From: Halopenitus persicus
Lineage (GTDB): Archaea; Halobacteriota; Halobacteria; Halobacteriales; Haloferacaceae
Direction of reading: 5' to 3'
Assembly (NCBI RefSeq): GCF_900107205.1
Contig: NZ_FNPC01000007.1
Coordinates: 111,658-175,657, forward strand
Length of the DNA: 64,000 nt
The translations under genes were made by a program, and so were the position numbers. The notes beneath the pieces are model-generated. The model had not been told where the DNA came from and did no database searches. It saw nothing but the letters and a program-made list of their open reading frames with translations. Of this stretch, positions 51,877-60,459 are shown piece after piece; position 1 is the stretch's first letter; every line of letters starts with the position of its first letter.

Positions 51877-52036
51877 GATTCACCGTCTATACTGATTCTT
51901 GAATTCGCCCAATTCGTAATTCACAGCGCGCATACCGATTGATGGGGCCGCCCTGATAACAGGAAGATAGATGCGACGCTTCGCCCTCCAACTGCCTCAC
52001 GACTGTGATTCACAGTAATATTTGGCGCGCTCACAG

Positions 52037-53779
52037 ATGGATCAGGTACGAACGTCTCTCGTAAAGCAAGCCGACGAAATCATTGATGCGGACACAGATT
52101 GGGTCACATTCGCTGACCAGCTGGACGTGCAGACGTACCGGTACGGAGACGCGCACCCGGACTGGCACGATGGCACCCCGTTCCGCCCGATGTTCCTCGC
52201 CTACCTCTGGGCGACCGTCGAGCAAGAATCACTCAGCGGAATCCCTGATCGGCTGGCAGACCGCCCGGACTTAGCCGAGACCTTCGGGTTTGCGCCTGAT
52301 GACCTGCCATCGGAAAGCACGTTCAAACCGGTTCGGCTACACGACCGCTTCGACGCCCTGCAAGCAACGGTCACTCGATCCGCAGACCAGATTCGGACGC
52401 TTGCTGCGGAACGTGGCGCACCACTCGGGTACCAGCTTGGAAAGACTGATGCAGACGCGGGGTCCGAATCGGATCTGTCGAATCGTACTGAGCAACGCTT
52501 GTTACGGAAGAAAGGCCGGGAAGTGCTCGATGAGTTGAAGACGGTTGCCATCCCGTCACTATCGCTTCCACGTCCGGATGAGGCGGTCTACGAGAAAGAC
52601 GAGTTACTCGTCTTGGAAGCGATTTCCGCGATCAAACGGTCGGCAGCGAACGGTGCAGGCGAGATAATGGGTGATCTGAAGAATCCAGACCCAGAGTTGG
52701 ATGACCCATTCTATGAGGATGGCCCGTCTGGGGAGACACTGCTTGAGGCGATGAAGCAGATGTCGGTCGAGCAGATTACGACCGTGATGAACTTCGCGTT
52801 ACGGAAGACGTACACGCGCGCGAAACCGCGCCTCCATGAACTCGAACACGAGAACGGATCACGGTTCGGGGTGCGAGCGAAGATTGCGCTGGATATTACG
52901 TACGTCGCCTATTACGGCGATCGGGATGAGATGGTGTGGATCCAAGGCGCACCCGAGGACAAGGAGTACGACTGGTGTCACAAATTCGCCACTGTCGTGA
53001 TTGTTGGAGAGAACACGCACTATACCGTTGGAGTCTGCCCGCTCGGGAGTACTGACTACGCCGATACGCACGCGTACGCCGGCACGGACAGCTCATACTA
53101 TGTCGGTGATGTCGCGCGGCGACTCCTCTCGATCGCTGAGGAGTATGTGAACATCCGGATGGTGTACGCCGACCGGGAGTTCCACGCTGCGGACGTGATT
53201 TACACGCTCGAAGCGAAGGGGGTGAACTACGTGATTCCCGCCGTGAAAAACGACCGCATCGGGCGTATGTGCGATCGGTTCGACCAGTTGAAACGCGGGT
53301 ATGATGAGGCAGATGATACGCCGCTGTACGTGAACACGGATGTCTCGATGTACGGGCCGGTGAAACACGACGTCTCGAACACGGAAGTATCCACGAACGT
53401 CGTGGTGCTGCCACCGGATGACGACGACGAGACGCACGAGTCTGGGTCACCCCAGCCGTTTCTGACGAATCTCGAGGTGAGTGATGAGCTTGCGTTGGAT
53501 CGGCGGGCGGCGAGGAATCGAATCGAGAAATACAGTGATCGGGGTGCGATTGAGACGTCGTACTCGTCGATTAAGGATATAGCAGCGTGGACGACATCGA
53601 AAGAGATTGAGGTCCGGTGGTTCCACTTCGCGTTTGGCTGTATCGTCTACAATATGTGGCTGCTGGTGGACTTCCTGACCCAGGAGCGAATTGGCGTGAT
53701 TGAGACGCGGACGAAACCGCGAATCACGCTGTCACGATTCTTGGAGTGGCTGGATAAGGAGCTGGTCACACTCATTTAA
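52037..53779 (+). CDS. IS4-family DDE transposase, third type
   Basis: A 580-residue transposase. The triad is D286 (ALDITYVAYYGDRDE), D379 (MVYADREFHAADVI) and E506 in YSDRGAIETSYSSIK, which keeps the Y-x2-R-x3-E-x6-K spacing. The ATG at 52037 is preferred over a TTG 15 bases upstream. It is clearly different from the copies at 183 and 19290 and from the split one at 32878-35620, so three IS4-type lineages coexist here. The gene is intact; the element ends were not resolved. Confidence 0.88.
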   Translation: MDQVRTSLVKQADEIIDADTDWVTFADQLDVQTYRYGDAHPDWHDGTPFRPMFLAYLWATVEQESLSGIPDRLADRPDLAETFGFAPDDLPSESTFKPVRLHDRFDALQATVTRSADQIRTLAAERGAPLGYQLGKTDADAGSESDLSNRTEQRLLRKKGREVLDELKTVAIPSLSLPRPDEAVYEKDELLVLEAISAIKRSAANGAGEIMGDLKNPDPELDDPFYEDGPSGETLLEAMKQMSVEQITTVMNFALRKTYTRAKPRLHELEHENGSRFGVRAKIALDITYVAYYGDRDEMVWIQGAPEDKEYDWCHKFATVVIVGENTHYTVGVCPLGSTDYADTHAYAGTDSSYYVGDVARRLLSIAEEYVNIRMVYADREFHAADVIYTLEAKGVNYVIPAVKNDRIGRMCDRFDQLKRGYDEADDTPLYVNTDVSMYGPVKHDVSNTEVSTNVVVLPPDDDDETHESGSPQPFLTNLEVSDELALDRRAARNRIEKYSDRGAIETSYSSIKDIAAWTTSKEIEVRWFHFAFGCIVYNMWLLVDFLTQERIGVIETRTKPRITLSRFLEWLDKELVTLI

Positions 53780-54271
53780 CGCTCGGTTCGGGGCAGCAGG
53801 TCGTGAGAGCCATCAGTAGGTAGCCACTCGTTTTTCGACCGTATTGTGGGCGTTTAGCAAGTATATTAGTTTCTTGGTAGTTCAGGTCGGTGGGTTTCTC
53901 CGGGAGAGGGCTGTTTTTGATTGTGATTCTGCGTTTCTCGTGAACGTTTTCACCGACATTCGCAGCTCACGTACCAAATTTTGATATAGCGGCATATAGT
54001 TTATAATTTGCCTAGATCGCCTAATCTGCGGATAGGGGCAGAGAAACCGCCGAATTAGCGGGATTCTAGCGTTCATCTTGTTGGTCGTGATTACCCCAAT
54101 AATCACGGCCACTTTGAAGTACCCCGCCGCCGTCGGGTAAGCACGAAACGTGGAACCGCACGAAGAGAATCTCTACCCCCGGAAAAACTCGTGAACAGAA
54201 CCATTCACCAGTCTATGTTGAGAGTCCTGTCGATAAGACCTAATAGCTTCTAATACAAACCAATACTCAAG
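53780..54271. other. Gap after the IS4-type transposase
   Basis: No gene is convincing. The first part should hold the right end of the IS. At 54086-54107 CGTGATTA and TAATCACG form a perfect hairpin with a 6-base loop. The 76-codon minus-strand frame across 53882-54112 shows no family resemblance. The last 60 bases are A+T-rich and probably contain the promoter of the toxin-antitoxin-integrase operon. Confidence 0.45.
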
Positions 54272-54670
54272 ATGCCCATCTCGAAAGACAGGTTTCGTTC
54301 TATTGACGAAGATGGACCGTCGCTCCCCGATCTCGCACCGGACACTACTCAGGGTGCGGTCTATCGCTTCCTCCTCGAGCACGCTGACCAGGCGTTTCGC
54401 CAGCGAGAGATCGTCGACGCCGTCGACGTTCCGGAGGGAAGCGTCGGCCCCACGCTCAAACGCCTCGAGGAACACGGCCTCGTCGAGCACCGCGATCGGT
54501 TCTGGACGATTGCCGACGCCGAGCATGCAGTCGCATCGGCAGGGATGCACGGCGCTGCTATGGCCGACGACGTCGACGGTGGATTCTCCGACGACGACGT
54601 CGAGGCCTGGATGGAGACCGCCGTCGATCCCATTGATTCAGCGACCGAGCAGGACGACGAGGAGTCGTGA
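54272..54670 (+). CDS. wHTH antitoxin-like protein
   Basis: A 132-residue protein. Residues about 25-80 form a winged helix (TTQGAVYRFLLEHADQAFRQ, REIVDAVDVPEGSVGPTLKR, LEEHGLVEHRDRFWTI). The C-terminal 40 residues are acidic and probably disordered, as in antitoxins that wrap a toxin. It is 6 bases upstream of a PemK/MazF-like gene. This wHTH plus PemK pairing is typical of haloarchaea; action as antitoxin and operon repressor is inferred. Confidence 0.75.
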   Translation: MPISKDRFRSIDEDGPSLPDLAPDTTQGAVYRFLLEHADQAFRQREIVDAVDVPEGSVGPTLKRLEEHGLVEHRDRFWTIADAEHAVASAGMHGAAMADDVDGGFSDDDVEAWMETAVDPIDSATEQDDEES

Positions 54671-54676
54671 TCCCGG

Positions 54677-55033
54677 ATGGCTGACCGCGGAACTGTTCTC
54701 TGGGCGCCCGATCCGTTCAAGACGGACGGCGGAAACCCCCGTCCATGGTTAGTCGTCTCCGGCGGACGGATGCCCTATCCCGACGAGGAGTCGATCGCCG
54801 TCGCGTTCACGACTCAGTCCCATCACGCGGGCAGTTTCGCTGTGCCGAGCGAGGCGTGGATCCGCGGGGAACCAGGTCAGCAGAGCTTCGTGTTGCCCTG
54901 GACTGTCGCCACGCTGAAAGACGACCTTCACGTCGTCGGTCAGCAGGGATCGATCACCGACGAGTTCACTGAACAGGTCACGACAGCCACGATCTCCTAC
55001 TTGGACAACTCGGAGGCTTCTGACTCGTTATGA
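54677..55033 (+). CDS. PemK/MazF-like toxin
   Basis: A 118-residue protein of the CcdB/PemK fold. GTVLWAPDPFKTDGGNPRPW, then LVVSGGRMPYPDEESIAVAF and FVLPWTVATLKDDLHVVGQQ follow the family order, with the conserved RPWLVVS. Family members are mostly ribosome-independent mRNA endonucleases. Its stop overlaps the integrase start by 4 bp (ATGA). Confidence 0.75.
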   Translation: MADRGTVLWAPDPFKTDGGNPRPWLVVSGGRMPYPDEESIAVAFTTQSHHAGSFAVPSEAWIRGEPGQQSFVLPWTVATLKDDLHVVGQQGSITDEFTEQVTTATISYLDNSEASDSL

Positions 55034-56271
55034 TCGACGATACCACCGGCCAGGAACCCGCAGAGCGGCCATTGCGAAGCTCCTTCGAGCGCTATCTCCA
55101 AGATAAGGGGAAAGGGCGTGGGGGCGACGGCGGGAACTACCGACGCAACGCCGCCCGCGAGCTCGAGCGGTTCGAAGAGTGGGCCGTCGGCGACCGCGGC
55201 AATGACGACTGGACCGGGATCGTCCCCGCCGATGTCGACCGCGACCCCACCTTCGAGGACCTTGACGAACGTGTCTTCCGGGAATATGCCCGACATCTAG
55301 CCGGTGATCGAGGGCTCAAACAAAATACTGTACAAACCTATTACCGCTATATCTCTGCCTGGTGTGGCTGGTGCGTCAACGAGGGCTACCTTGAGGCCCA
55401 CTACGCTCAGCGGGCGAGCGCGATGGCTCCACTTCCGGAAGATGACGGTCGAAAGCCCGGTGATCAGCAGGCCTGGACGTCCGCGCAGCGCCACGCCCTT
55501 ACCCGCCACGTCGACGAGAAAGCACGTGACGCTATCGAGACGTTCACGACACTCTCGGATGATGCTGATCCACTTGACAGACAGCGAGCGCGCTACGAGG
55601 CGCTGAAGGCGGCCCGTGACCGTGCCCTCGTGTTCGTCCTCGCGTACACGGCTGTCCGCGTGGGTGAACTCCTTCGGGACCCGAACGACCCGCGCCGGCG
55701 CGGGGTCCGGTGGGAGGAGCTCTCGCTCGAGGACGGAAGTATGGACGTCTACCGGAAGAAACAGCAGTGGGACGCTGCGAGTCTCCCTGACCCGGTGATC
55801 TCGCCGCTGCGGAGCTACCGCCAGTTGATGGATCCGCCAACGGACCGCTGGCCGGTGTTCCCGACGTTCGATCAGCGGACGTTGGCGGGGCTCGTTAGGG
55901 ACGAGCTGGCTGACCGAGGGGAACACCCGGATACGATCGACAGTCGACGGGGCGAGTACGCTCGAGACTTTCTACTGGCCCTCGATGAGGACGTTCGTCC
56001 GCCGTCGATCACGACGGACGGCGCACGATCGATTCTCCAGCGACTCTCTGAAGCAGCGGGAATCGATATCGACCATCCGAAACACGATTATCTCGCTCCG
56101 CATGGCGGTCGCCGCGGGATGGGTGAGGTTCTCGTTCGAGCATTTGGCTACACGGTTGCAGCTCGATACTTGGATAATTCCGAAGAGATGGTGCGAGACC
56201 GGTATTCCCATATTGAGGCCGGCGAACTTGGCGATGTTGCTACGGAAGCACTGTCTGAAATCGATGGGTAG
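55030..56271 (+). CDS. Tyrosine recombinase (XerC/D-like integrase)
   Basis: A 413-residue site-specific recombinase. Residues about 15-130 are a SAM-like core-binding domain. The catalytic residues are visible: R210 (AYTAVRVGELL), K243/K244 (VYRKKQQW), H358 and R361 (APHGGRRG), and Y392 (RDRYSHIEAGEL). The gene is translationally coupled to the PemK-like toxin gene. Its C-terminus is duplicated as a relic at 31353, 25 kb away, which suggests an earlier related element. No att core could be identified by eye. Confidence 0.9.
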   Translation: MIDDTTGQEPAERPLRSSFERYLQDKGKGRGGDGGNYRRNAARELERFEEWAVGDRGNDDWTGIVPADVDRDPTFEDLDERVFREYARHLAGDRGLKQNTVQTYYRYISAWCGWCVNEGYLEAHYAQRASAMAPLPEDDGRKPGDQQAWTSAQRHALTRHVDEKARDAIETFTTLSDDADPLDRQRARYEALKAARDRALVFVLAYTAVRVGELLRDPNDPRRRGVRWEELSLEDGSMDVYRKKQQWDAASLPDPVISPLRSYRQLMDPPTDRWPVFPTFDQRTLAGLVRDELADRGEHPDTIDSRRGEYARDFLLALDEDVRPPSITTDGARSILQRLSEAAGIDIDHPKHDYLAPHGGRRGMGEVLVRAFGYTVAARYLDNSEEMVRDRYSHIEAGELGDVATEALSEIDG

Positions 56272-56447
56272 TGGGAGGGGGTCTGGAGCGAATCCGTTCT
56301 CAGTGTGCCATCCACCCGCCATCTACACTAAGTTGTTTGCAGAACTTAACCCCTATTTAAACTAAACCAAAATAGCCAATTTCAAAATAGCCTATCTGTA
56401 GTTGCTCTATTCGGAAGTATTATTCTCCCGTACGTCCACGACCCACT

Positions 56448-57833
56448 ATGGAGCACTTCGTGAACCGGGAAGACGAACTCTCGCGCTTACGGGGCTGTTA
56501 CGAATCGGACGACGCTGAGATGGTTGTCATCTTCGGTCGTCGACGTCTCGGAAAGACGCAACTCGTCCAACACTCTCTGAACGACCGTGACGACGCCGTC
56601 GTCTATCAGGCGACCGAGACGACATCACAACTCCAGCTCGACGAATTTGTCGACGTCGCCGCCGAAACCTTCCCCGGAATCACGGAGATTAAGCAGAACT
56701 GGGAAGCACTCCTCGGGTACCTTAGTGACCAGGACGCCATCATCGTCCTTGACGAGTTTCCGTACCTCATCGACGCCGATAACAGTCTCCCGTCCGTCAT
56801 TCAGCGTCTCTGGGATCATCGACTACAGGATACTGCGGGGACGCTCGTACTCGTCGGTTCCTCGATCAGTATGATGGAAGAAGCAACGCTCCTTGGAAAT
56901 AGCCCGCTGTACGGCCGATTCACGGAGAAACTTGATCTGCGACCACTCGACTTTGCCGCCACTCGGGCGTTCGTTCCGGATGACTACACCTCCCAGGAAC
57001 GCGTCTTCGCCTGGGGCATCTTCGGGGGCGTGCCATACTATCTCGACGGCGTTGATCTGAATCGAGACCTGGGAACGGTGCTTACCGAGGACGTGCTCTC
57101 ACAGAAGGGGTATCTTCACAACGAACCCGAGTACGTTCTCCGCACCGAACTCACGGATCCGAACCGCTACTTTGCGATCCTCACCGCGATAGCTGCGGGA
57201 AAGACGACGTCGAACGAGATCGCACAAGCCGTTGGTATCGACGGTAAACAGATTTCGACGTACACACAGAAATTGGAGCGATTACGGCTCATTGAGCGCG
57301 AAGTTCCAATTACCGAACAGAAAGCGAAGTCTCGTCGAGGCCGCTATCGACTCCTCGATCCGCTCTTCCGGTTCTGGTTCCGCTTTGTCTATGGAAACGA
57401 AGATCGTTACGAACGCCTCGGTAAAGATGCCTATGAGGCGGTCATCGAACCGGAGCTCCCTGACTTTGTCAGTCAGGACTTCGAAGCGCTCTGCCGAAGC
57501 GCGCTTCCGGGCCTGTATCCGGAGCAGACGTTCCTCGACATCGGTCGTTGGTGGTACCAAGAACACGAAGTCGATGTCGTCGGCTTCTCCACCGACGGCA
57601 CGATGGTTGTGGGTGAGTGCAAGTTCACGAACGCTCCCCTCGACTATGGTGCACTCGCGTCGCTCGAAGAGCACGCTGGGGAGATCCGTTGGACGCCCGA
57701 TAGCGGTGGCAATGTCGACACGAAGTACGCGCTCTTCACGCGAAGCGGCGTAACACAATCGGTTCAGGAAGCCGTGTCAGACCGGAATGATCTGCAAGTG
57801 TTCGATATCGGTGACGTGACAGCGCACGCTTAA
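56448..57833 (+). CDS. Archaeal ATPase with DUF234-type nuclease domain
   Basis: A 461-residue protein. The AAA part has Walker A FGRRRLGKTQL (K36) and Walker B IIVLDEFPYLI (D102, E103), with SSISMMEEATLLGNSPLYGR typical of the archaeal ATPase family. A wHTH follows (TTSNEIAQAVGIDGKQISTY). The C-terminal DUF234 part looks like a PD-(D/E)xK nuclease: FEALCRSALP, EHEVDVVGF and VVGECKFTNAPLD give E, D and E-x-K. Such proteins are common on mobile elements and are suspected in defence or DNA handling. It stands alone with its own leader. Confidence 0.85.
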   Translation: MEHFVNREDELSRLRGCYESDDAEMVVIFGRRRLGKTQLVQHSLNDRDDAVVYQATETTSQLQLDEFVDVAAETFPGITEIKQNWEALLGYLSDQDAIIVLDEFPYLIDADNSLPSVIQRLWDHRLQDTAGTLVLVGSSISMMEEATLLGNSPLYGRFTEKLDLRPLDFAATRAFVPDDYTSQERVFAWGIFGGVPYYLDGVDLNRDLGTVLTEDVLSQKGYLHNEPEYVLRTELTDPNRYFAILTAIAAGKTTSNEIAQAVGIDGKQISTYTQKLERLRLIEREVPITEQKAKSRRGRYRLLDPLFRFWFRFVYGNEDRYERLGKDAYEAVIEPELPDFVSQDFEALCRSALPGLYPEQTFLDIGRWWYQEHEVDVVGFSTDGTMVVGECKFTNAPLDYGALASLEEHAGEIRWTPDSGGNVDTKYALFTRSGVTQSVQEAVSDRNDLQVFDIGDVTAHA

Positions 57834-58078
57834 GATCGATTATAGCCCCTTGTGGTGGGGAGTCTTTTGTTATCCGGGATAGAACGTCTCGCTATGGCGG
57901 AGTCTACGCGTTCTATACTGGGTCAGTCGAACGCTGAACGCCCTGATGGTGAATATGCGTTAGTCGCAGGTCTTTATCGGCGGTCAAGGAGAATACCCCG
58001 GGGCTTGACCCCGGGGATGAAGCCGACAACTCGTGACACAAACCATTAAGTCGAAACATCACTAATCAAGAGACAGCG
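57834..58078. other. Gene fragment and left end of the first intact tnpB element
   Basis: Bases 57894-57986 read MAESTRSILGQSNAERPDGE and YALVAGLYRR, apparently the start of a haloarchaeal gene cut by the mobile element. At 57996-58016 two copies of CCCCGGGG around CTTGA form the strong hairpin typical of the left end of IS605-type elements. The last 50 bases are the tnpB leader. Confidence 0.5.
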
Positions 58079-59374
58079 ATGGAATACAGCCACCGCTACC
58101 AAGCCTACCTGACACAAGAGGTAGCGGACAGGCTGGAACACCATCTCAGCGTTCATCGCCAACTCTACAACCACGTCCGCTGGGACTACGAACAAGCCCC
58201 AGAAGACGACAAGCCGAGCGAGTACGACCAGAACAACAAACTCCCCGAGTGGAAACGGCGGTGGCCTGTGTTCGGTGGGCTGCACTCGAAAGCCGCACAA
58301 GTCACCGTCGCACGCTTCCATCGCAACCTCTCGAACCTTCGCAAGAAGAAAGAGAAGGGGTACAACGTCGGTTGTCTCAAACGGCAAGCACCCACCGAGT
58401 ATCGAAGCGTGACGTACAACCAGTCCGGTTTCGACCTCGATGAAAAGAGGGGCCGCGACAGGTTCGCTTACGTCCGTTTCAGCAAGATTGGGTGGGTCAA
58501 AATCCGTTACCACCGCCCGATTCCTGACCACGCCACCATCAAAGAAGTCACCATCAAGAAAGAGACGACCGGCGAGTGGTTCGTCTCCTTCGGGTTAGAA
58601 ACCGACGACGCTGACCTGCCCGAGAAACCCGACGTAGACTCGCTGGATGCGAGCAACAGCGTCGGGATTGACCTCGGCATCCAGAACTACATCCACACGT
58701 CGGACGGCACGACTGTGGATTGGCTTGACCTCGAAGACGACTACGAACGACTCCGACGCGAGCAACGCAAACTGTCTCGCAAGGAGAAGGGGTCAAACAA
58801 CTACGAGAAACAACGCCGAAAAGTGGCGAAGGTGAAGCGTCACATCAAGCGGAAGGTGCTGGATTACCAGCACAAGATTACGACGTGGCTTGTCCGCGAG
58901 TACGACGCCATATTCGTCGAGGACTTGAACGTGAAAGGGATGCTCGAACAGTCGCATAACGCTCGCAACAAGCAGGATGCGGCGTGGCGACAGTTCATCA
59001 CTTTGCTCGAATACAAGGCCGACCTGTACGGCTGTCACGTCAAGCAGGTTGAACCAGAGGGGACGACGAAAGAGTGTGCTCGGTGTGGCGTAGAGACAGC
59101 GAAACCGATCTGGGTCAGGGAACACTCCTGCCCGAGTTGTGGGTTCGAAACCGATCGGGATGCGAACGCGGCGATGAACATCCTGCAACGCGGCTTTTCC
59201 GAGTTATGGCTGGGATGGCCCGAAGACACGCCTGTGGAGACTGTGACCGCTACGGACATAACTCACGTTGAGTCCGTGTCTGCAAGTCACGTCGTGGAAA
59301 CGGGAAGCCTCGGGGTCGAACGGAAGACTTCGTCTTCCGTGATGACGAGACGCGGAGCGTCTCGAACCACTTGA
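58079..59374 (+). CDS. tnpB: TnpB, RNA-guided nuclease of an IS1341-type element
   Basis: A 431-residue TnpB. The RuvC-like triad is complete: SVGIDLGIQNYIHT (D), AIFVEDLNVKGML (E) and DRDANAAMNIL (D). The zinc finger has CARCG and CPSCG pairs. TnpB proteins are RNA-guided DNA nucleases using an RNA from the element's 3' end. No tnpA is present. The final 18 residues are unusual: residues about 414-429 are encoded by a twin hairpin (59320-59364), so the original C-terminus seems to have been overwritten. Confidence 0.93.
   Translation: MEYSHRYQAYLTQEVADRLEHHLSVHRQLYNHVRWDYEQAPEDDKPSEYDQNNKLPEWKRRWPVFGGLHSKAAQVTVARFHRNLSNLRKKKEKGYNVGCLKRQAPTEYRSVTYNQSGFDLDEKRGRDRFAYVRFSKIGWVKIRYHRPIPDHATIKEVTIKKETTGEWFVSFGLETDDADLPEKPDVDSLDASNSVGIDLGIQNYIHTSDGTTVDWLDLEDDYERLRREQRKLSRKEKGSNNYEKQRRKVAKVKRHIKRKVLDYQHKITTWLVREYDAIFVEDLNVKGMLEQSHNARNKQDAAWRQFITLLEYKADLYGCHVKQVEPEGTTKECARCGVETAKPIWVREHSCPSCGFETDRDANAAMNILQRGFSELWLGWPEDTPVETVTATDITHVESVSASHVVETGSLGVERKTSSSVMTRRGASRTT
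59320..59364. repeat. Twin-hairpin insertion 4, in the tnpB 3' end
   Basis: Arm ACGGAAGAC with loop TTC (59320-59340), three bases, then arm CGAGACGC with loop GGA (59346-59364). Stem lengths 9 and 8 and loop length 3 match the insertions at 39683, 40290 and 40475. It lies inside the reading frame and adds codons up to the stop. Confidence 0.75.
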
Positions 59375-59394
59375 CCCCGAGGCGATTCATATGG

Positions 59395-60147
59395 CTGCTC
59401 TCGCCGCTCCAGAAGTTGTCCTCGCTGTATCGCTGGTCGTCGCTGACGCTGCCGTTTCTACATAGGCTTGCTTATCGCCGTGACGATCGTGACTGCCGTC
59501 GCTGGATGGATCGTATCACGGACGCCTGGGATAGCGGCCATCCTTGGCCGTTATGATGCTGTCTGGTTGCTTGTCGTGCTGCCGTTCAGTTGGTTTGGTG
59601 GCGCTGTCCTCTGGGCCGATTCACCTGATATCGCGGCCCCACTCGCAGTGATCGGGACGGCTGGCGGAATGCTGTTCGGGATTATGCTGGTGGCAATGAG
59701 TCGAACGCGACACGCAGACGCTGCCCTTGAGGATGCGATCCAACTCGTAGAGTGGGAAGCGCGGTGGCCACGCCGGTGGCGGCGGATTGCTGGCGGTGTC
59801 TCGATCGCCGCGTTTACCGCAGCACTATCGGGATCCTTGCTGCATTCGTATTCGATTCCGAGTTGGGGTGGCGGTTATACTATCTACTGTTCGTCGGCGT
59901 GGTGCTGATGAACGTGATGAACCCGCGAACGTTTCGTGTAACGGATGTCGGGCTCGTCGTTGAACATCCACTGCAACGCCAATTTCGACCGTGGTCCGCG
60001 TACACGAGCTACAAACTGTCGGACGAGGCACTCGTAATTCGGTCAGCTGTGTGGTGGCGGCCGTCACATCGATGTGATCGAGATGATATTTCGAATGTCG
60101 ATGCCGTGCTTTCTGCCTTGAACGAGACGCCTCTGGAGGGTCGCTAA
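59395..60147 (+). pseudogene. Membrane protein gene, interrupted and frameshifted
   Basis: From 59468 the frame gives LIAVTIVTAVAGWIVSRTPG, AVWLLVVLPFSWFGGAVLWA and IGTAGGMLFGIMLVAMSRTR, three to four membrane segments. Near 59835 it must change to the frame reading LGWRLYYLLFVGVVLMNVMN and TFRVTDVGLVVEHPLQRQFR, ending at 60147. The start is missing, probably because the tnpB element separated it from the fragment at 57894. The cytoplasmic tail resembles PH-like domains of small archaeal membrane proteins, but no function is assignable. Confidence 0.65.
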
Positions 60148-60459
60148 TCGAGCCTCTAACAACGACCGTCACGATCGAATCTCGGTAGTGCAACGTATTT
60201 TTCCGAGGTACTTCTTAGTTAACCTAAAATTTTCGTAGAGTAGGCTATGAGTCTTTCAGTGGGACCGGTCAAGAGTTGTAGTCGTCGATTCAGCAGTTTC
60301 GAGGCGGAGCCCCCGGCATCAAGGAGCACGGGCTTCCGACTTGTCGGAAGCGCGAAGCGAGTAGGCCGGGGAGGAAGCCGACACTCGATGAACCTCCCCA
60401 CGAGACAGTAGCCATCTGACTCCCGCACTATTAAGTACCGTTGACCTAACATCTGAACT
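60148..60459. other. Left end of the second intact tnpB element
   Basis: No gene. A 9-bp palindrome with arms GCTTCCGAC and GTCGGAAGC around TT lies at 60332-60351, between CCCCCGGC (60310) and GCCGGGG (60373), a structured left end. The tnpB ATG follows an A+T-rich leader (ATTAAGTACCGTTGACC). Confidence 0.5.

Noticed and set aside
53882..54112. A 76-codon minus-strand frame between the transposase and the toxin-antitoxin pair
   Set aside because: It spans a hairpin and an A+T-rich stretch, has no motif, and looks like a chance frame.
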